Counted from the stretch's first letter, positions 13,533 through 26,500 are shown. The stretch: 64,000 nucleotides of DNA from Augochlora pura (GCF_028453695.1 NC_135772.1:9052001-9116000); one strand, 5' to 3'. The notes: a model not told the origin generated them from the letters alone. Made by a program: numbers and translations.

Positions 13533-13826
13533 TTAGGTTGGTGCATATGAAATGTCGGAATTTTAAGTGTATATAACATTGCATATATCTTTTCCAAAAT
13601 CTGTTTATTTAATTAAAATATGCTCCATTTGCTTCGACATACTTTTGCCAATAAGATTTTAATGTACGGATGGCTATCTTAAAGAAATTCTGATCTTTAG
13701 AATCTCGATAAACTTTGATATGAAAATTTTCAGACCGCCTTTATGTTCATACTGTTTAGCCCTGTTCTAAATGTTTAAACAAGTGAAAGTCGATTGGCGA
13801 AAGATCCGACGAATAAGCTGGGTGCT
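13533..13826 (-). mobile_element. mariner transposon remnant (3' end)
   Basis: Just after a TA at 13531–13532 the sequence begins TTAGGTTGGTGCATATGAAA, a typical mariner terminal inverted repeat. Read on the minus strand the adjoining sequence encodes the transposase C-terminus: HPAYSSDLSPIDFHLFK, which includes the last catalytic aspartate block of the D,D34D family, and later a WQKYVEANGAYFN-like ending followed by a stop. The stretch between is interrupted by a stop (after LEQG) and by frame shifts. The 5' portion of the element, including the other inverted repeat, is missing. It is an inactive fragment. Confidence 0.85.
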
Positions 13827-15284
13827 GCAAAATTGAATCTTTTAATTAATTTCTTTTCGCAATTATTTTGTACGGAGTATGCGATCGAGACGAGATTCAA
13901 AATAAATAACAAAATGGAACACCTTTGACAAAATCTTCTCCGTTGAAATGTGACTCTGGCGATAGACGATACGACTATAAACAAGATCATGCCGAAAACA
14001 AAAAGCATAACGTAAACAGAGAGACAACGTTTGCGTGCAAAGGAAAGGTCACAATATCAGCCCGAATCAAACCGTTTTAATCATTCGCAGAGCTACTTTC
14101 CGCCTATTATTCCGTAATAGAAATTGCAGCAAGATTTCTTAAAAGTCTTTAGAGAAAAAAATCATCGACGCACGAGAATGCCGTAAGGTATGAGAAAACT
14201 GCAAAAAAAAGTTAGAAATGAATTATACGTTTCCGTCGCGTCGCTACACTCATGAAGAAAGTACGTTCAGAAGAAAATAGACCTCGTTACACCGTTCAGT
14301 TCTTTTCTCTGGCACCGTTCCGTGACTGATGCAAGGAACTTATCGCTCGTCCTTATTATGTGTCTCGTTTCCGCGGGGATTACTGGTTTTATCATTGGTT
14401 GTTTACAAACACGAACAACAAGTCGCGAACGAATTTCTATGCGCATAGTCATTTCGCTGTTCATCGATTGAACTGATAAACGCTTGTATATCGATTGCTA
14501 TGCAAAGAATATGTTTTGCTTCACTGATCGCAAGTACTTAAATATGAATGCAAAAATTTATTTGCCATGTACTATTTAAATCCTTATAGCACACTAATTG
14601 GATTTTTAATAGTGTCCTTTCCTCACTAAGATTTAAAAATAAATTTTCGTTATGATAGGTATATTCGACATAATTATTTATTATATACAATTATTATATA
14701 TTATATTATATATAATTATTTATAATCATAATTACTTTTCTGCAAGTTATCTGCCACATCACTATTCATAAAACATAATGCAATCGGAACAACTTTTTTA
14801 ACGCTAAACCTACCATGCCGTTTTTAATAATGAAATTGCTTTCGGTGCTTAATAGGTTTTTTGTTAATAATATAAAAGTCGAAAAGACAAGATTTATTAT
14901 AGCAATTACTTCACACCCCGTAGATCCCATCAATGTATGGCTTAATTAATAGACTACAATAATAGGATGGCGACAGATAATCCGAAAGGCCGAGAACACG
15001 TGATCGCGTTACGATCAACTATTATTAGTCATTAATTATTCAACAGCGATAATTTAGTCTTTAGACAGACTGCGAGCTCTGCCGACATTGGTTCATGAAT
15101 GAAAAGTGATCGGACCCGCTACCATTCGACGCTACCGCATAAAATAAACGTTGCGTATAATAACCTTTCCGAATCTCAGAACTTGGTTCATTCTTCCAAA
15201 TTGTGTAAGAATTGCCTTCGCATTTCACGGAGACCTTCAGATTAGTTATAAAATGTGTCTCGGTGGTGCTTGAAAGATTCGTGT
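13827..15284. other. Intergenic, no gene recognised
   Basis: AT-rich sequence with low-complexity TA-rich stretches (14680–14730). Short frames on the minus strand (13775–14008, 14267–14464) are unlike any family I recognise; the first overlaps the mariner remnant. Nothing else is supported. Confidence 0.4.
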
Positions 15285-15535
15285 CCTGAAAAGGAGGAAA
15301 ACTCCGGCCCAAAAACCCTGTGAAAAAAGTAAACCGCAGAGACGTAACCGTGGCCTTGGCTAGTCTTATTGCCGTGGCAAATTGAAAAAGATCGTCGATG
15401 TTTCTGTTGAGAAAATTAGTTTGAATATTTTCGACTGTGTACAAAAGAATGCAAATGAACGGAAACCATTCGCGCCGCAGGTTCTACGAACGGCAATTTG
15501 AAATAATTGCGATCAAGTACGCGGCGATCTGTTAG
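15285..15535 (-). pseudogene. Possible odorant-receptor-like fragment
   Basis: On the minus strand a frame opens around 15480 and runs through a hydrophobic segment (WFPFICILLY), then TVENIQTNFLNRNIDDLFQF and a second hydrophobic stretch ending near 15310. The pattern of membrane helix, short loop with an 'NIDDL' motif, second helix, then K…RF loosely resembles the first two helices of hymenopteran odorant receptors. Just upstream the frame is closed by a TAG. Downstream, receptor-like sequence appears only in a shifted frame with stops. If real, this is a decayed receptor. The match is weak and from memory; it could equally be a chance open frame. Confidence 0.2.
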
Positions 15536-18280
15536 CGCATAATTTGCGCTCCATAAAATAGACTTTCTGGGAAGGAATAGTGAAAAAACTGTAATAAATC
15601 GATTGGGCATCCGTTGTTCCCGGTTTTGTTGTACCAGCACGATTATATTAATAATAATGAAAAATTCTATTCGTTTGGCAAAACGGTAATAATTACGTGC
15701 GAAATTAAAAGTAAACAATACATTATGAAAACGATTTATGAGAAATTCGCTTCTTCTGCATTAATTACTTTGTTGCGTACAGTTCGAAAAAATTAGTACT
15801 ACTGAAACAAACAATTTCGTAAGATCGTAATCAATAATTTTGAAATTTCTCCGGAATAAGTACATGAGATATTTAATATATGAAAGCTGTATTTTTTGAC
15901 CGAAATATTATCATGGATTTTTATTAAATTTTTTGGAAAAATAATTATTCTGCTGTAGTATTAGCAGCTATTAACATTGACTCGCATCAAGAACTATAAA
16001 ATGCGAGTATACTTAATGGCAAATGACAACACGCTCTAACCGCAACACGACTATTTATACAGCCTATAAAATGCTAATACAAAGTCACGAGACAACAATT
16101 TCGTAATTTTTCAATTACAAAGAGAAGTCAGATTTTATCCTCGAATTTTACGCCACGTTTAATAGTAAACGAGATTACTCGGCGCAAATTGTTGGCTCAT
16201 TATACCACATTAATCGTGAGTAAACTGGTTTCAAATCTTTCGACTGTTTAGAAATTCAATTCGAACGTTGGGAAACATTAAGATGAATAATTTAATACAT
16301 TCTCGAAAATCATCGTCTTCGCGGGCTAACCCGATCCGACCCTACGCCTAATTTATGTATATGCAAAACGTGTCCGACATTGATCTCTTCTCGTACGTTA
16401 CATCAAGGTTTACGATGCAATTAAACCTAAAACACTTGGGTATTAATGAATTTCCATATACTTAATGTGTCACGTGCGCCTTGAGTTTAATAACACGATG
16501 ACGAACTTTAACACGTGTAAGTAGTTACGTACGCACAGAGTGCTCACTTATAAGTGTGATAGTCCTTATAGGAAATAAATTCGAAATCCAAAATAATTCG
16601 AAAACCGAGAGTAACGAAATTGCGTACTATGAACTTAAGATATTACGTATTTGAGATTCTAATTAAAATGAAACGTTACACTACGTGTAAACTCATGTAC
16701 AGTTAATTTACGTAAGACATTGCACGATGCTCGTCACAAACATATAATGTTTGCAGGGAACGTATCGATCATTTAAAATCCACCAAAAACGGCGCGTAAA
16801 TCGCAAGCCCTTGTTTCTTTTTCACACGGTGCGTCATTTGTCCACGTTGGTACTGACCTGACTCACGCATACCATTGTTGCTCGATCGTCATAGGCCAGA
16901 AAGATTTTTAATCGCTAAATCGTCTGAAACCGAATCCTTTAACACTACTTCGTTGCTCTAGTGTCTAGTTAATTATTAATCTCTAAAAGAACTTGAAAAC
17001 TGAAGACCAAACCTAGTGCTGTCAAAATCTCATTTGAGAGACAGTACTATTGAGAATGACGAAAATCTGTTGACAGCGTTTGAAAAATCCGTGGAGGGTC
17101 CTCTAATTCTTTTATCGAAAGATCATGCGATGAATTTTTGGTGAAACTTTTGGGCTGCGATCACCAAAATAGAAGCGAATTTTTTACGACTGTAAAAGTT
17201 TAGTATAGCAGTGGACATATTAATAATTATTGGGTCAGAGGCCCAACGATATTGTCTGCGAAGAAACGAGAAGCGGACCAACCGGTCTGAGCGCTTGCTA
17301 CCTATAAAAAGGCCAAGACCTCCAAAATTTGTAAGAATCAAAACAAACAAACTCGTCGACTGCATCAGCCGGCAGACTTTTTTACCTGAATTTTTGTCTC
17401 GTTCATAATCCTTCAAGAGGGTCATGTCTACTTAATAATTTGAATAGAACATGACTTGGGAATTTTTTTCGAAAAAATAGTTATCAATTTTTAGCAGGTA
17501 ATCTTCATTAAAGAAGTACAGGTGCTGTACAATATTTATTAACTTTTTTCTTTTTAAACTTTAGCTACAAACCTTAATTCGACGAATACGAGTAAAAATT
17601 AATTGAAAATTGTTTTGACGTTATTCAAACCAATTTTTATGTTACCAAAATTTGTGTTTAATGCAATCAATGTGTATTAGCATTTAATGAAATTTATTGA
17701 ATATTATATTTATTGAATAATATTGATAAAGAATTTATTAGTATTTAATGAAATCAATTTTTACGTTACTTTTATTTGACAATAATAAAGTAAACTTTTA
17801 CGTTAGCTTTAGAACTAATAAGAACATACCGAATGGATATTGGAGTCCAAAGAAATATTACAATTTTGAAATAAATGTGGCTTATTATTAGGATATTATA
17901 AATTCCAATTTAAAATGTAACTAAAATAGTTTCAAACAGTTGAACTATTATGCAAAACACGCGAAAAAATTCATTTCTTTTCCTAAAAAGAAAGAAATTC
18001 TTCTCGATCCACACCAATAAACTTACCATAATTCATATTTAATTTTAAATAATTTCAATAAAACCTTCAATTATCAAACTCATTCATTAAAACATAATCC
18101 AACATTATCCTCATTCTTCCAAATTAAATCAAAATAAACAAAAATCCAATAACAAATTCTAACGAAACTAAAAATCATCAAAGTACTCACAAAATAAAAA
18201 AAAAACAAAATTTTCTATTATTTACATTTTAAACTTAATTAACATTATCGCTCATGTAATACATTAACATGAACCAAGAG
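15536..18280. other. Intergenic, no gene recognised
   Basis: AT-rich. One GC-richer patch near 17230–17400 has a TATA box-like CTATAAAAAGGCC (17302–17314, plus strand) and an overlapping 100-codon minus-strand frame (17123–17425) with a hydrophobic segment. Neither could be tied to a gene. The region 17520–18260 is very AT-rich and low in complexity. Confidence 0.4.
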
Positions 18281-18319
18281 GAAGGAAAAGGAGTAAAGTG
18301 AAATGTTGACGATATTATC

Positions 18320-18421
18320 ATGATGAGTGACGATGACCTTCGGGAGGAAAACGGTTGCGCTAGCGGGATTTCCCTGCCGAAAATACGTCAGCTGCAAAGA
18401 ATTAAATATCGAAAGAGGTAG
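18320..18421 (+). CDS. Possible small ORF (33 codons), unidentified
   Basis: ATGATG at 18320 opens a 33-codon frame, MMSDDDLREENGCASGISLP… ending in KYRKR, with a TAG stop. It lies in a patch of higher GC than its surroundings. Five bases past the stop is a consensus splice donor (GTAAGTG, 18426), so the frame could lie in a first exon. The product would be acidic at the start and basic at the end. I do not recognise it. A chance open frame in a GC-rich promoter patch is the main alternative. Confidence 0.15.
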   Translation: MMSDDDLREENGCASGISLPKIRQLQRIKYRKR

Positions 18422-18847
18422 CCACGTAAGTGTGTCATTTGTAGAAAACGAAAAAGATTAATGAACAACGCGGGGAATCACATTCCCCGTTTCATTTAAA
18501 CACGATCGTTCGCCGCAGGTTGTAGAACGAAATCGGCCGATCGAGCTTCTTGGAACCGAGAACTCGAAGTGGATATTCTAATGAAAAAGTTTCTTCTTTC
18601 ATCCGGACGCGTGGGTCTCTTTAGGATAATTTCGCTCGTTGTATGCGTGAACGCGTCCGATGAATAACGGCTTATTAATCGATCGACCGATTAGGTCTTC
18701 TCATATTATCCGACCGATGTGGAAACCGCGTCTGTACCGCTGCCACGTGTTCATTATACCCGGTCGTAGAACTGCGTATGCGCGCAACAGCGAAAAACTA
18801 TGTAAATGCAAATATTGATTTATGAAAAACTAGATAGCTCATAAGAT
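18422..18847. other. GC-richer non-coding patch
   Basis: About 430 bp of moderate GC with a short palindrome (GGGAAT…ATTCCCC near 18473–18490). No coding frame is supported. It borders the inverted-repeat element to its right. Confidence 0.3.
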
Positions 18848-20497
18848 AATGGAGCCGTTTATTTTGAAAGTGGCCTAACTCCATTTATCTTCAAATCGAG
18901 ATATTTAAGGGTTTGCGTTTCAATGAATTTTAAAATATAAGTATAGGATACTAATGAGTCACACTGCTTAAGTGTATCCAAGGGTGTTCAATTTATAGTT
19001 TCTATTAAAATAGTGGCTATTATTAAGTGAATAATATGCATTTTCTTATCAAGAATGGTGTTAGGCCACTGTCAAAATTAACATCCAGATTCATTATAAA
19101 ATTTGAAGGTGCTCAATCCATTCAACATAATTTAAAATGCTTCAAATTGAAAAAAAAACAATACTTAATTTATTTTACATATCTTTAAAACACTTTGGAA
19201 ACTTAATTTATGCGATTCGAAACATTTTTTAACTACATAACGTACAAGACATAAAAAATATACATTTATTACAAAACAATTTACTGCTCATCTACATTTT
19301 GTGTGTGTGAAAGAGATTTGAAGAAATCATGATGTTCCGGTGGTATATATCCTAATAGGTCAATTATGTCCTTAAATTTTGCTGCTGTAATTTATCTGAT
19401 ATTTTTATACAGTGGTGTCAATACAATATTTTCGAACTTCCTTGGTCCACTCCGACGTGGTAATAAATCCAGGACTTTGAAATTTTCATTTTCATTCATT
19501 GATGTCTTATAGAAAATTTTATACGGTTTATTTCTAACAAAACGCATCCAACATATTTTTAACCAGTTTATTGATTCTCCATCAGAATTCTTTACCCTTT
19601 TAAAAATTGCGCCTTCTAATAATTTTGTTGATACAAAATCTTCTTGTCTCTTTTCATTAACAATAAAACTATTACCTTTCCGACATTTTTTAATAATGAT
19701 CATTTTAATAATGATCTTTGGGAACGAACAGTAAATTATTTCTTTTTAATGACATTTCTACCACGCCAAAATCTCTACCATTTGGTAAAAACGAATGTCC
19801 TGATATTAAAAATTTGTGATCCATGATTTCCACATTATTTTCTAAAGTTTGGACAATTTTTAACCACATTAAAGTTAATTTAATGTTTCTATGAGCACCT
19901 CTGGATGCAATTAGTTCCATCCCAAACGTACATGTAAACATTATCGTTCTGAAAATTATGAATACCCAAATTTAATACTTACATATTGCGTTTGTAATAT
20001 GCTACTGAGGTAGACAGCTTGGGATACGGTAATGTTTTTTGCATTAGTTACTATTTCTTCTCCACTATCTGAACTAAATGGTCTTGTTCCGTTCTTCCTC
20101 ATGGGTGAAATAATTTCTAAAATTTAATATTAAATTTTAAGTTTTATATTAATTAAACGGTACTGTTATTCAACTAACGCAATTGTCCAAAAACTGAGGT
20201 TAACTTGTTAAATACTAATTAATTAAAATTGCCTTAATCACTGCCTCCAAACATTACCGATAGTGAATATATTATCTTGATTTAAGTATAAATGGAGTTA
20301 GGCCACTTTCAAACAACATGGTTCAATTATTGAACTAACTCTGAAAACTTATGTGTCAAGAATTATCGTATTTACTCGGAATATAAGCAACCTGAAATGC
20401 TTTACTGGTAAATAACATGAAGTTGTACATGTTACCATGGCAACCGGAAAAAATTGACAAATGGAGTTAGGCCACTTTCAAAATAAACGGCTCAATT
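18848..20497. mobile_element. DNA transposon-like element with 39-bp inverted ends
   Basis: The outermost 39 bp on each side (18848–18886 and 20459–20497) are inverted copies of each other with a single mismatch; they contain GGAGTTAGGCCACTTTCAAA. Additional shorter copies of this motif occur inside, at 19053–19078 (one strand) and 20290–20313, like subterminal transposase-binding repeats. The interior carries a minus-strand protein remnant (19392–20110). Together these indicate a cut-and-paste type element about 1.65 kb long. The superfamily is not certain, and a clear target-site duplication was not identified. Confidence 0.75.
19392..20110 (-). pseudogene. Broken transposon-encoded protein (DUF7869-like)
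   Basis: Reading from 20110 downward, one segment gives a frame ending …TVSQAVYLSSILQTQY and then a GTAAGT donor. After a TTTTCAG acceptor near 19950 the next segment reads NDNVYMYVWDG, then slips frame into IASRGAHRN and …MDHKFLISGHSFLPNGRDFG (19941–19705). A further one-base frame change leads to the KGNSFIV…DFVSTKLLEG segment (19703–19392). The 'YMYVWD…ASRG…HKFL.SGHS.LP.DRDFG' pattern recalls a multicopy arthropod protein family annotated as DUF7869. At least two frameshifts break it, so it is inactive as it stands. The assignment is from memory and moderate at best. Confidence 0.5.
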
Positions 20498-23400
20498 ACT
20501 AGAAAATCAGCTGATTTGTGCAGTGCAGGTTTTACGCTCAAAACCCTTTTGCAGATTTTATTCAGCCTTTTGTTAATCCTATGATGCGACCGCAGTGTCG
20601 TAAAAAATCTCAAGACGCTCGTTGTACATAACGCAGGGGGTGATCTTATCAAAATATAATAGCTAGACGACGACCTCCAGGGCTTTTAATGATCGCCTTT
20701 TCTCATTGCGTCACACGATGCAAACGCCACACTTCGTTCACTAGACAAAAATTGTGAATTCAAAGCAGCGAGGTAACATGTAATATTGCCAGCAACTTTC
20801 ACCATGTATAACAATTAATGTTGTAATATTCGCCAGCATACTCGGCGGTGGCCATCTTGCGATGTCACAAATATATATTACAAATTACACCACGCTGACA
20901 TACAAATTGGCATTTTGGACACCGAAGAGTCCTTGATTGGACTTTTAGGAAATACAATTGACTACTCCCGAATTAGTTATTGCGATATTGGAGACTAAAC
21001 TAAATATGTGGAACAATTTACTTAAAACACGTATAGCAAATAGCCACACAAGCCAAAACTTCAGAAGAATTTAAAAGTAGACAGTATTACATTGAATTTC
21101 TACTTAATACATAAAACTCTGTGAATACCCATTTGCAATTTATGCAAACAATTTTCATTTTCAATAAAAATCTAAATTGTTATAATATCATTGTGAGAGT
21201 TATAAAGCGGTATGTGTACAAAATAAGGCACAGATATTGGAGTATTGCAAACAAAAAATTTTGATTCCATTTTCTTAGACATTCGATAAAAGAATCGAAC
21301 ATCGAAGGCTTGCTACCGCTATAGTAGTTTCTATTCCGTCATTTGCAAATCCCGATTGAATTGCATCACCTAATCGTTGATAAGTCAATTAGATGTTAAC
21401 TTAACTGCGTATCCGAGTAATCGAGCCTTGCACACAAAGTTACAATGAATACCGTTACTTTAAACCGGTAGTGAGACGAATCGAATCGTGTTTAACGGAA
21501 CTCGACAACTGCCGATTAATTCTGATTTTCTATTGTATAGTTTAAATCCCATTTCTTTCTCGATGTCAACTTGAAACCTTTTCATCCTCTTATCCCTATA
21601 ATGTATTAATGTTTATCGTATCAAGCTGAGACGCTAAAAGAAAAATCAAATTAGAAAAATATAGAACGGATACAAGTTACACAGCATAATCAATTGAGTG
21701 ACGAAACAGTCGGGAGTTCGTAAAAATTTCACTTTGTACAACTCTGTGTGAAACAGCGTGTAACGTTATTCATGAAGAAAATCATAGGTACACTTCCGTT
21801 CATAAATAATACATTGACTAAGAAACTGTAACATTTTTCTTTTGTTTCGATAACCAATAAATAATTGTTTTAATATGTTGGACACGAATCCATAAATCGG
21901 TTTTCTTTTTAGTTTCTTTTTTAGAAAATAGTAAAATTGCTTTCCTTGTTTTCATACACGTGTCGACATAATTATGTTTTACAACGGCCAGGTGTTCCGT
22001 TGATTTATGAACGGGATTGTACGTGCCGGTAGAGGCAGAAACTATTGTATGTAGCCGCAAGAAACGTAAACAGGAAGACACCATATCCACGGAAAAAAAA
22101 AATGTAATAATTCATCGAGAGTCGTGCATGTACAATTTTGCAAACGTAAAAGCAAAGCTGCATTACGTGTACGATAAACAGCAGAAGTATTGCCGCGGAA
22201 ACAACTCTCCTGTCGGTTTTTCGTGAAAGTTGCGAAATGTTGACGAGTCAGCAAAATTTGACGCAATGCAATCTTCGCGTTCTTACTTAGGAAACCGCAG
22301 CTTATCCGTGCACAAATCACGAGTAGTTGCACTATTAGTCATGTACTGGGTGTGTTTTATCCGGAAACAATGGTATATCTAGTAACTAGGCTGTAGATTT
22401 TTTTATATATATAAAATGCATGAGATTGTAAAATGCCAAAACAGTTTTGTAAAAATAATGAAGAATAGAATCCTATTTAAAATAATTACTTCGTTCATAA
22501 AATGTTCTTTTCGCCATGAAAAAATTATTTTCGCGTTTCCGGTGTGAAACAAATTTTGTAACAATATCTCCTTATTTAAATAAATAAATAAAGCTTTTGT
22601 TTTTCTAACATTTTTTTTTTGCTTGTAATCAATTATGGTAATTTTAAAGTACTTAGTCTGTACCAGTGAAAAAAAATCGACTAGACAGTAATTTCACAAA
22701 AATATGTCTTTAAACAGATGCTACTTTCTATTATAGAGAGGATGATACATCCAATTTGACGGTTTGCGAGTCACTCGTACACTGTTCCTCCGCGTACATT
22801 CGTTCATACAACGTTCAGAAACATTGAAAATGAAAGTTGAACACGGTTTCGAAAGTACCATTTGCTATGCTAATTTCTGTGTTTCTGCGATCTGAAGAAA
22901 TTCTCCGAAATCGCATTTCTTTACGTATTAGACGATAGTTCACGTGAACGTTCGCACCAAAATCTTCTTACGAGGAGAAAATCAAAACGCGTGTTACTTT
23001 TACCAAACATTTTTCAATAAACATTCTAAACTAACGTATTGTTACAGAAACCTTATTTATACAAATTCTAAAATACAGTATTAGAACGTTCAGAAAGTTC
23101 ATAAACATGATAAACAAAGTTAGGATGGAACTTGTTACATTCGTCATGTTAATACACTTTCTGCGCATGAACCTCGGCAGAGAAAAAAATAAAGCAACTG
23201 GAGCAACAGTGAAGGCAAAGCAGCGAATAAATAAAAGAAAAATCCTTGAACGCGTTCTTGCGAAATTCTGCAGTTAGTAAAAGGTTTAAACAAAAATCAG
23301 ACAAGAGTAATGTTCGAGAGAGCCGGGAGAGAAGACTATGGAACGGTGTAACAGGTGCGACGAATACGCTAATCCATTTGTTTCTATTTTTCAGGGTCGA

Positions 23401-23545
23401 GACGCGGTACGGACACCGGACAATGGAGTTTGTTTGACGAGCGACGAGCAACACCTTGAAATCGAAGCTCACGATAAAACTAGAGCCCGGCGTACACCAG
23501 TCCCTCCCTATCGGTTACTTTCTGCAGGGTCTCCCCTCCGTAATC
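20498..23545. other. Intergenic and 5'UTR region of the transporter gene
   Basis: No coding gene is recognised. A strong acceptor (TTTCTATTTTTCAG at 23381–23394) starts a 5'UTR exon running into the transporter's first coding exon; its upstream partner exon was not found. The rest is AT-rich, with short poly-A and poly-T runs. Confidence 0.45.
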
Positions 23546-26500
23546 ATGTCGAAATACAACATTCAAGAATTCGACCTCGAAACGGGGAAGCAGGTCCAAC
23601 TGACCGGCTACAGCAACGCCGCTTTCGAAGATCCACTTCGGAGCGATAACAACAATCCTAATCAGACCAGCAGCCTCGAAAACAGGCTCAGCAGCATCCA
23701 TGTTTCCAGTAAAAACAATAAAATAGTGAACAATGACGGTGAGAGGACTCCTTCGTTTTGATAGCTCCATATCTGCGACGTCACAGTGGATTGTCATCAT
23801 TTCTGAACACACAGACATTTCATTCTATGTTTGCGATATGATATTTGAAAGTTGGATACTCCGGAAGTCTTGCTGCTTTGCAACATTTCCTTTAAGTAAA
23901 AGGATTATTACCTTAAAGAACGGTTATCATTAATTTTGCGTGTTTTACGTATTCGTGACAAAAAGAAATTGTAAAGACAGAAAAATTTAAGTATATTGTT
24001 GCATTCGCTTCAACTTGTTGGAATTCTTAAAACAGAAAAGACTCCATGTTTCTTATAATTAACTTTGACAATTTTTAGAGATCTATAATCATCTTATGAG
24101 CAATCTTTATAGATCAACGATCTAGTAATTTAAGAATCACTTCAACTTTTCACTTACTCTTGCTTTTAACCACTTGCTGATTATTATGAAAAATTGCTTC
24201 TATTAATCAAATGAATTGAACAAAAATATATCTCTTTATAATAATATTAGTATGATAAAAATAATATAACAGTATTTCTTATTAATCTATCAATTTTTAT
24301 ACGAACATCATCGTCGGCCATTGTTTTCAATGATGTCATCCTATTTATTTTTCTTTTTAAAACACACTATTTCAGGATTTAGAAAATTGCCTTTGATTTT
24401 GTATTTAGTAAAATATAGATATATGTAATCCCAGAAAGTAATTGGTCGACCGCTATGATTAATTTGCTGGTATTGTGGCTTGTCTGGATCACTATTTTTT
24501 GGAACGCATACTCAGTTAAAGCATTCATCTATCTTTTATTCTACAGACGTTCCAAGAAGCTTCAATATTAACATTTTATATAAACGATAGAAGAGATCAT
24601 AAGACGTCTCGCGAAATTGAAAAGACATCGGCTCGCGAGATATCTAGTTGAAAAACGTGCAATATTGTTTCATACTCTCGGAATCGAGATTGACGCTGAC
24701 TTCTCGATTAGTACTCTAAAGAATGTTTTAACAATGCGTCAATCGTTGTCTTACGATTCCAGTTTAACTTGTATTCTCGTTTAATTACGCCTGCGTGAAT
24801 ACTGGAAATTCTTTTCTACTATGTAACCGCCCTCGGACACAATTATGTTCGATTTTAATCGGTAACGAATTAATAAATACGAACATTCAAAGAAAAGAAA
24901 CCAAAACCGATATAATTTAAAAATTCGAATGAAAAATAATCATTTAGCTCAATGTTCAAATTAAGCAGAAAACAACGAGAGTATCAACCAGATTCAGATT
25001 TCTGATTAAAAGTAACAATGGTCTACCGTATCTAGTATTTTCAATATTTTTAAAGAAGCGTGATACAGATATAAAAATCAGAAATAATTCTAATTGCGAA
25101 AACGATTGATTAAAACGTTTCCATTTATACTTAAATGGAAAATTACTTTTCGTTTACGGCAAAAATTGAAACGCGTTACATATTTTTTTTCTGAGGATTA
25201 TATAGTCCGTCATCGATTTCATTATGTTCAAGGGCACTTTTCTACCCCTTCATCTAACTTACACTGTTTGCCAATCGAACGTGCCCGTGCAAGCCACGGC
25301 CGCTAACGTCAAAGATCGCTTTTTCCGCATTAACATCACGTGCCTACGTTTCAAAACCAGTCAAACCTGTATCGCCTTGCTTTTGGACGGAACTGTCACC
25401 GATTATACGTCTAACGATGCATGTATACTTTGAAAGTCATTACGGTGACCATAAATTCTACTACCGCGTGATCGAAACTTTTTCGTGCTTCTTGCCTTTT
25501 TCATAGTTTCGAAAGTTGGCTATCGGTCGCGATGTATAAATCAATTGCAGAGGTGTTCGTCCACGAAGCATGGAATTTCGGTCCACTCTAGTTCAAGATA
25601 ACAAATAATTTTTTGTCATATTAAAGTATTAACAATTCGCTTTTTACAATTATTATATTACTTTTACAACTATTTACTAAGCTATTCTTAATGTTATTAC
25701 TTCGTAAAATTTATTATTTCGTAAGAAATAAACTTTTAAAACCATGTATGGACAGATGATTTGAAATAAGAATTTTGATAGACGTAGACACAGCTAACAT
25801 GAAGTAAAAATTAAGATCTTAACAAAATACATTCTTCTCAATATAGATTTTCACTTACAAATAATCGTTCGTTTCAATTCCAGCAAATCCTGAGAAGAAC
25901 TTGCTATGCACATTGGGGAGGCGGTGGGCGTATCAGCGGATCAAACGGTCCTGCCAAAAGAAGTTAATCTACAAAAGGTTACCCATTATAACGTGGTTAC
26001 AAATGTATCAAAAAGACTATATAGTGAGCGATCTGGTAGCCGGTATTACCGTAGGCCTTACCGTTATACCGCAGGCGATAGCTTACGCAAACGTTGCAGG
26101 ACTACCTCTACAGGTGAGAACAGTGACACTTCCTTCATCCTTCAACTTCACCTTTCCGATTCTGCGACCCTGTACCACACTTTCTCGCGTAGCGTTAAAT
26201 TGGAGTTTCTTCTAAATTGAATGCAAAATTCCCGGATTGTTCATATCTGTTACTGTTAGTGCACAAGTCCTGTCATCCATTGCACTTTGAATTTTTTAAT
26301 CAGGTTACCTCAGTCTAGTGATTGGATGTTTACTCACAACGCTGTTTTTTACTTAGTACTTGCATTTGCTAGATTTGTTTTTATATTTATTTATATTTTA
26401 TATATGTATATTTTGTATTTAAAAAAAACAGAACGTGGTTTGGCAAGGGTTAGAGTCTGTCTTTTTCGTAAATCAAAAACTGTATCGATCGAATTTAACC

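Noticed and set aside
15061..15284. Downstream half of the 127-codon minus frame as an intact gene
   Set aside because: The sequence past the second helix has no family resemblance in this frame, and the likely receptor-like continuation is in another frame with stops.
17123..17425. Minus-strand frame with the hydrophobic run STSLFVLILTNFGGLGLFI, considered as a potassium-channel exon
   Set aside because: The resemblance is only to general helix composition. No further exons of a channel could be found nearby, and the GC-rich patch explains the open frame.
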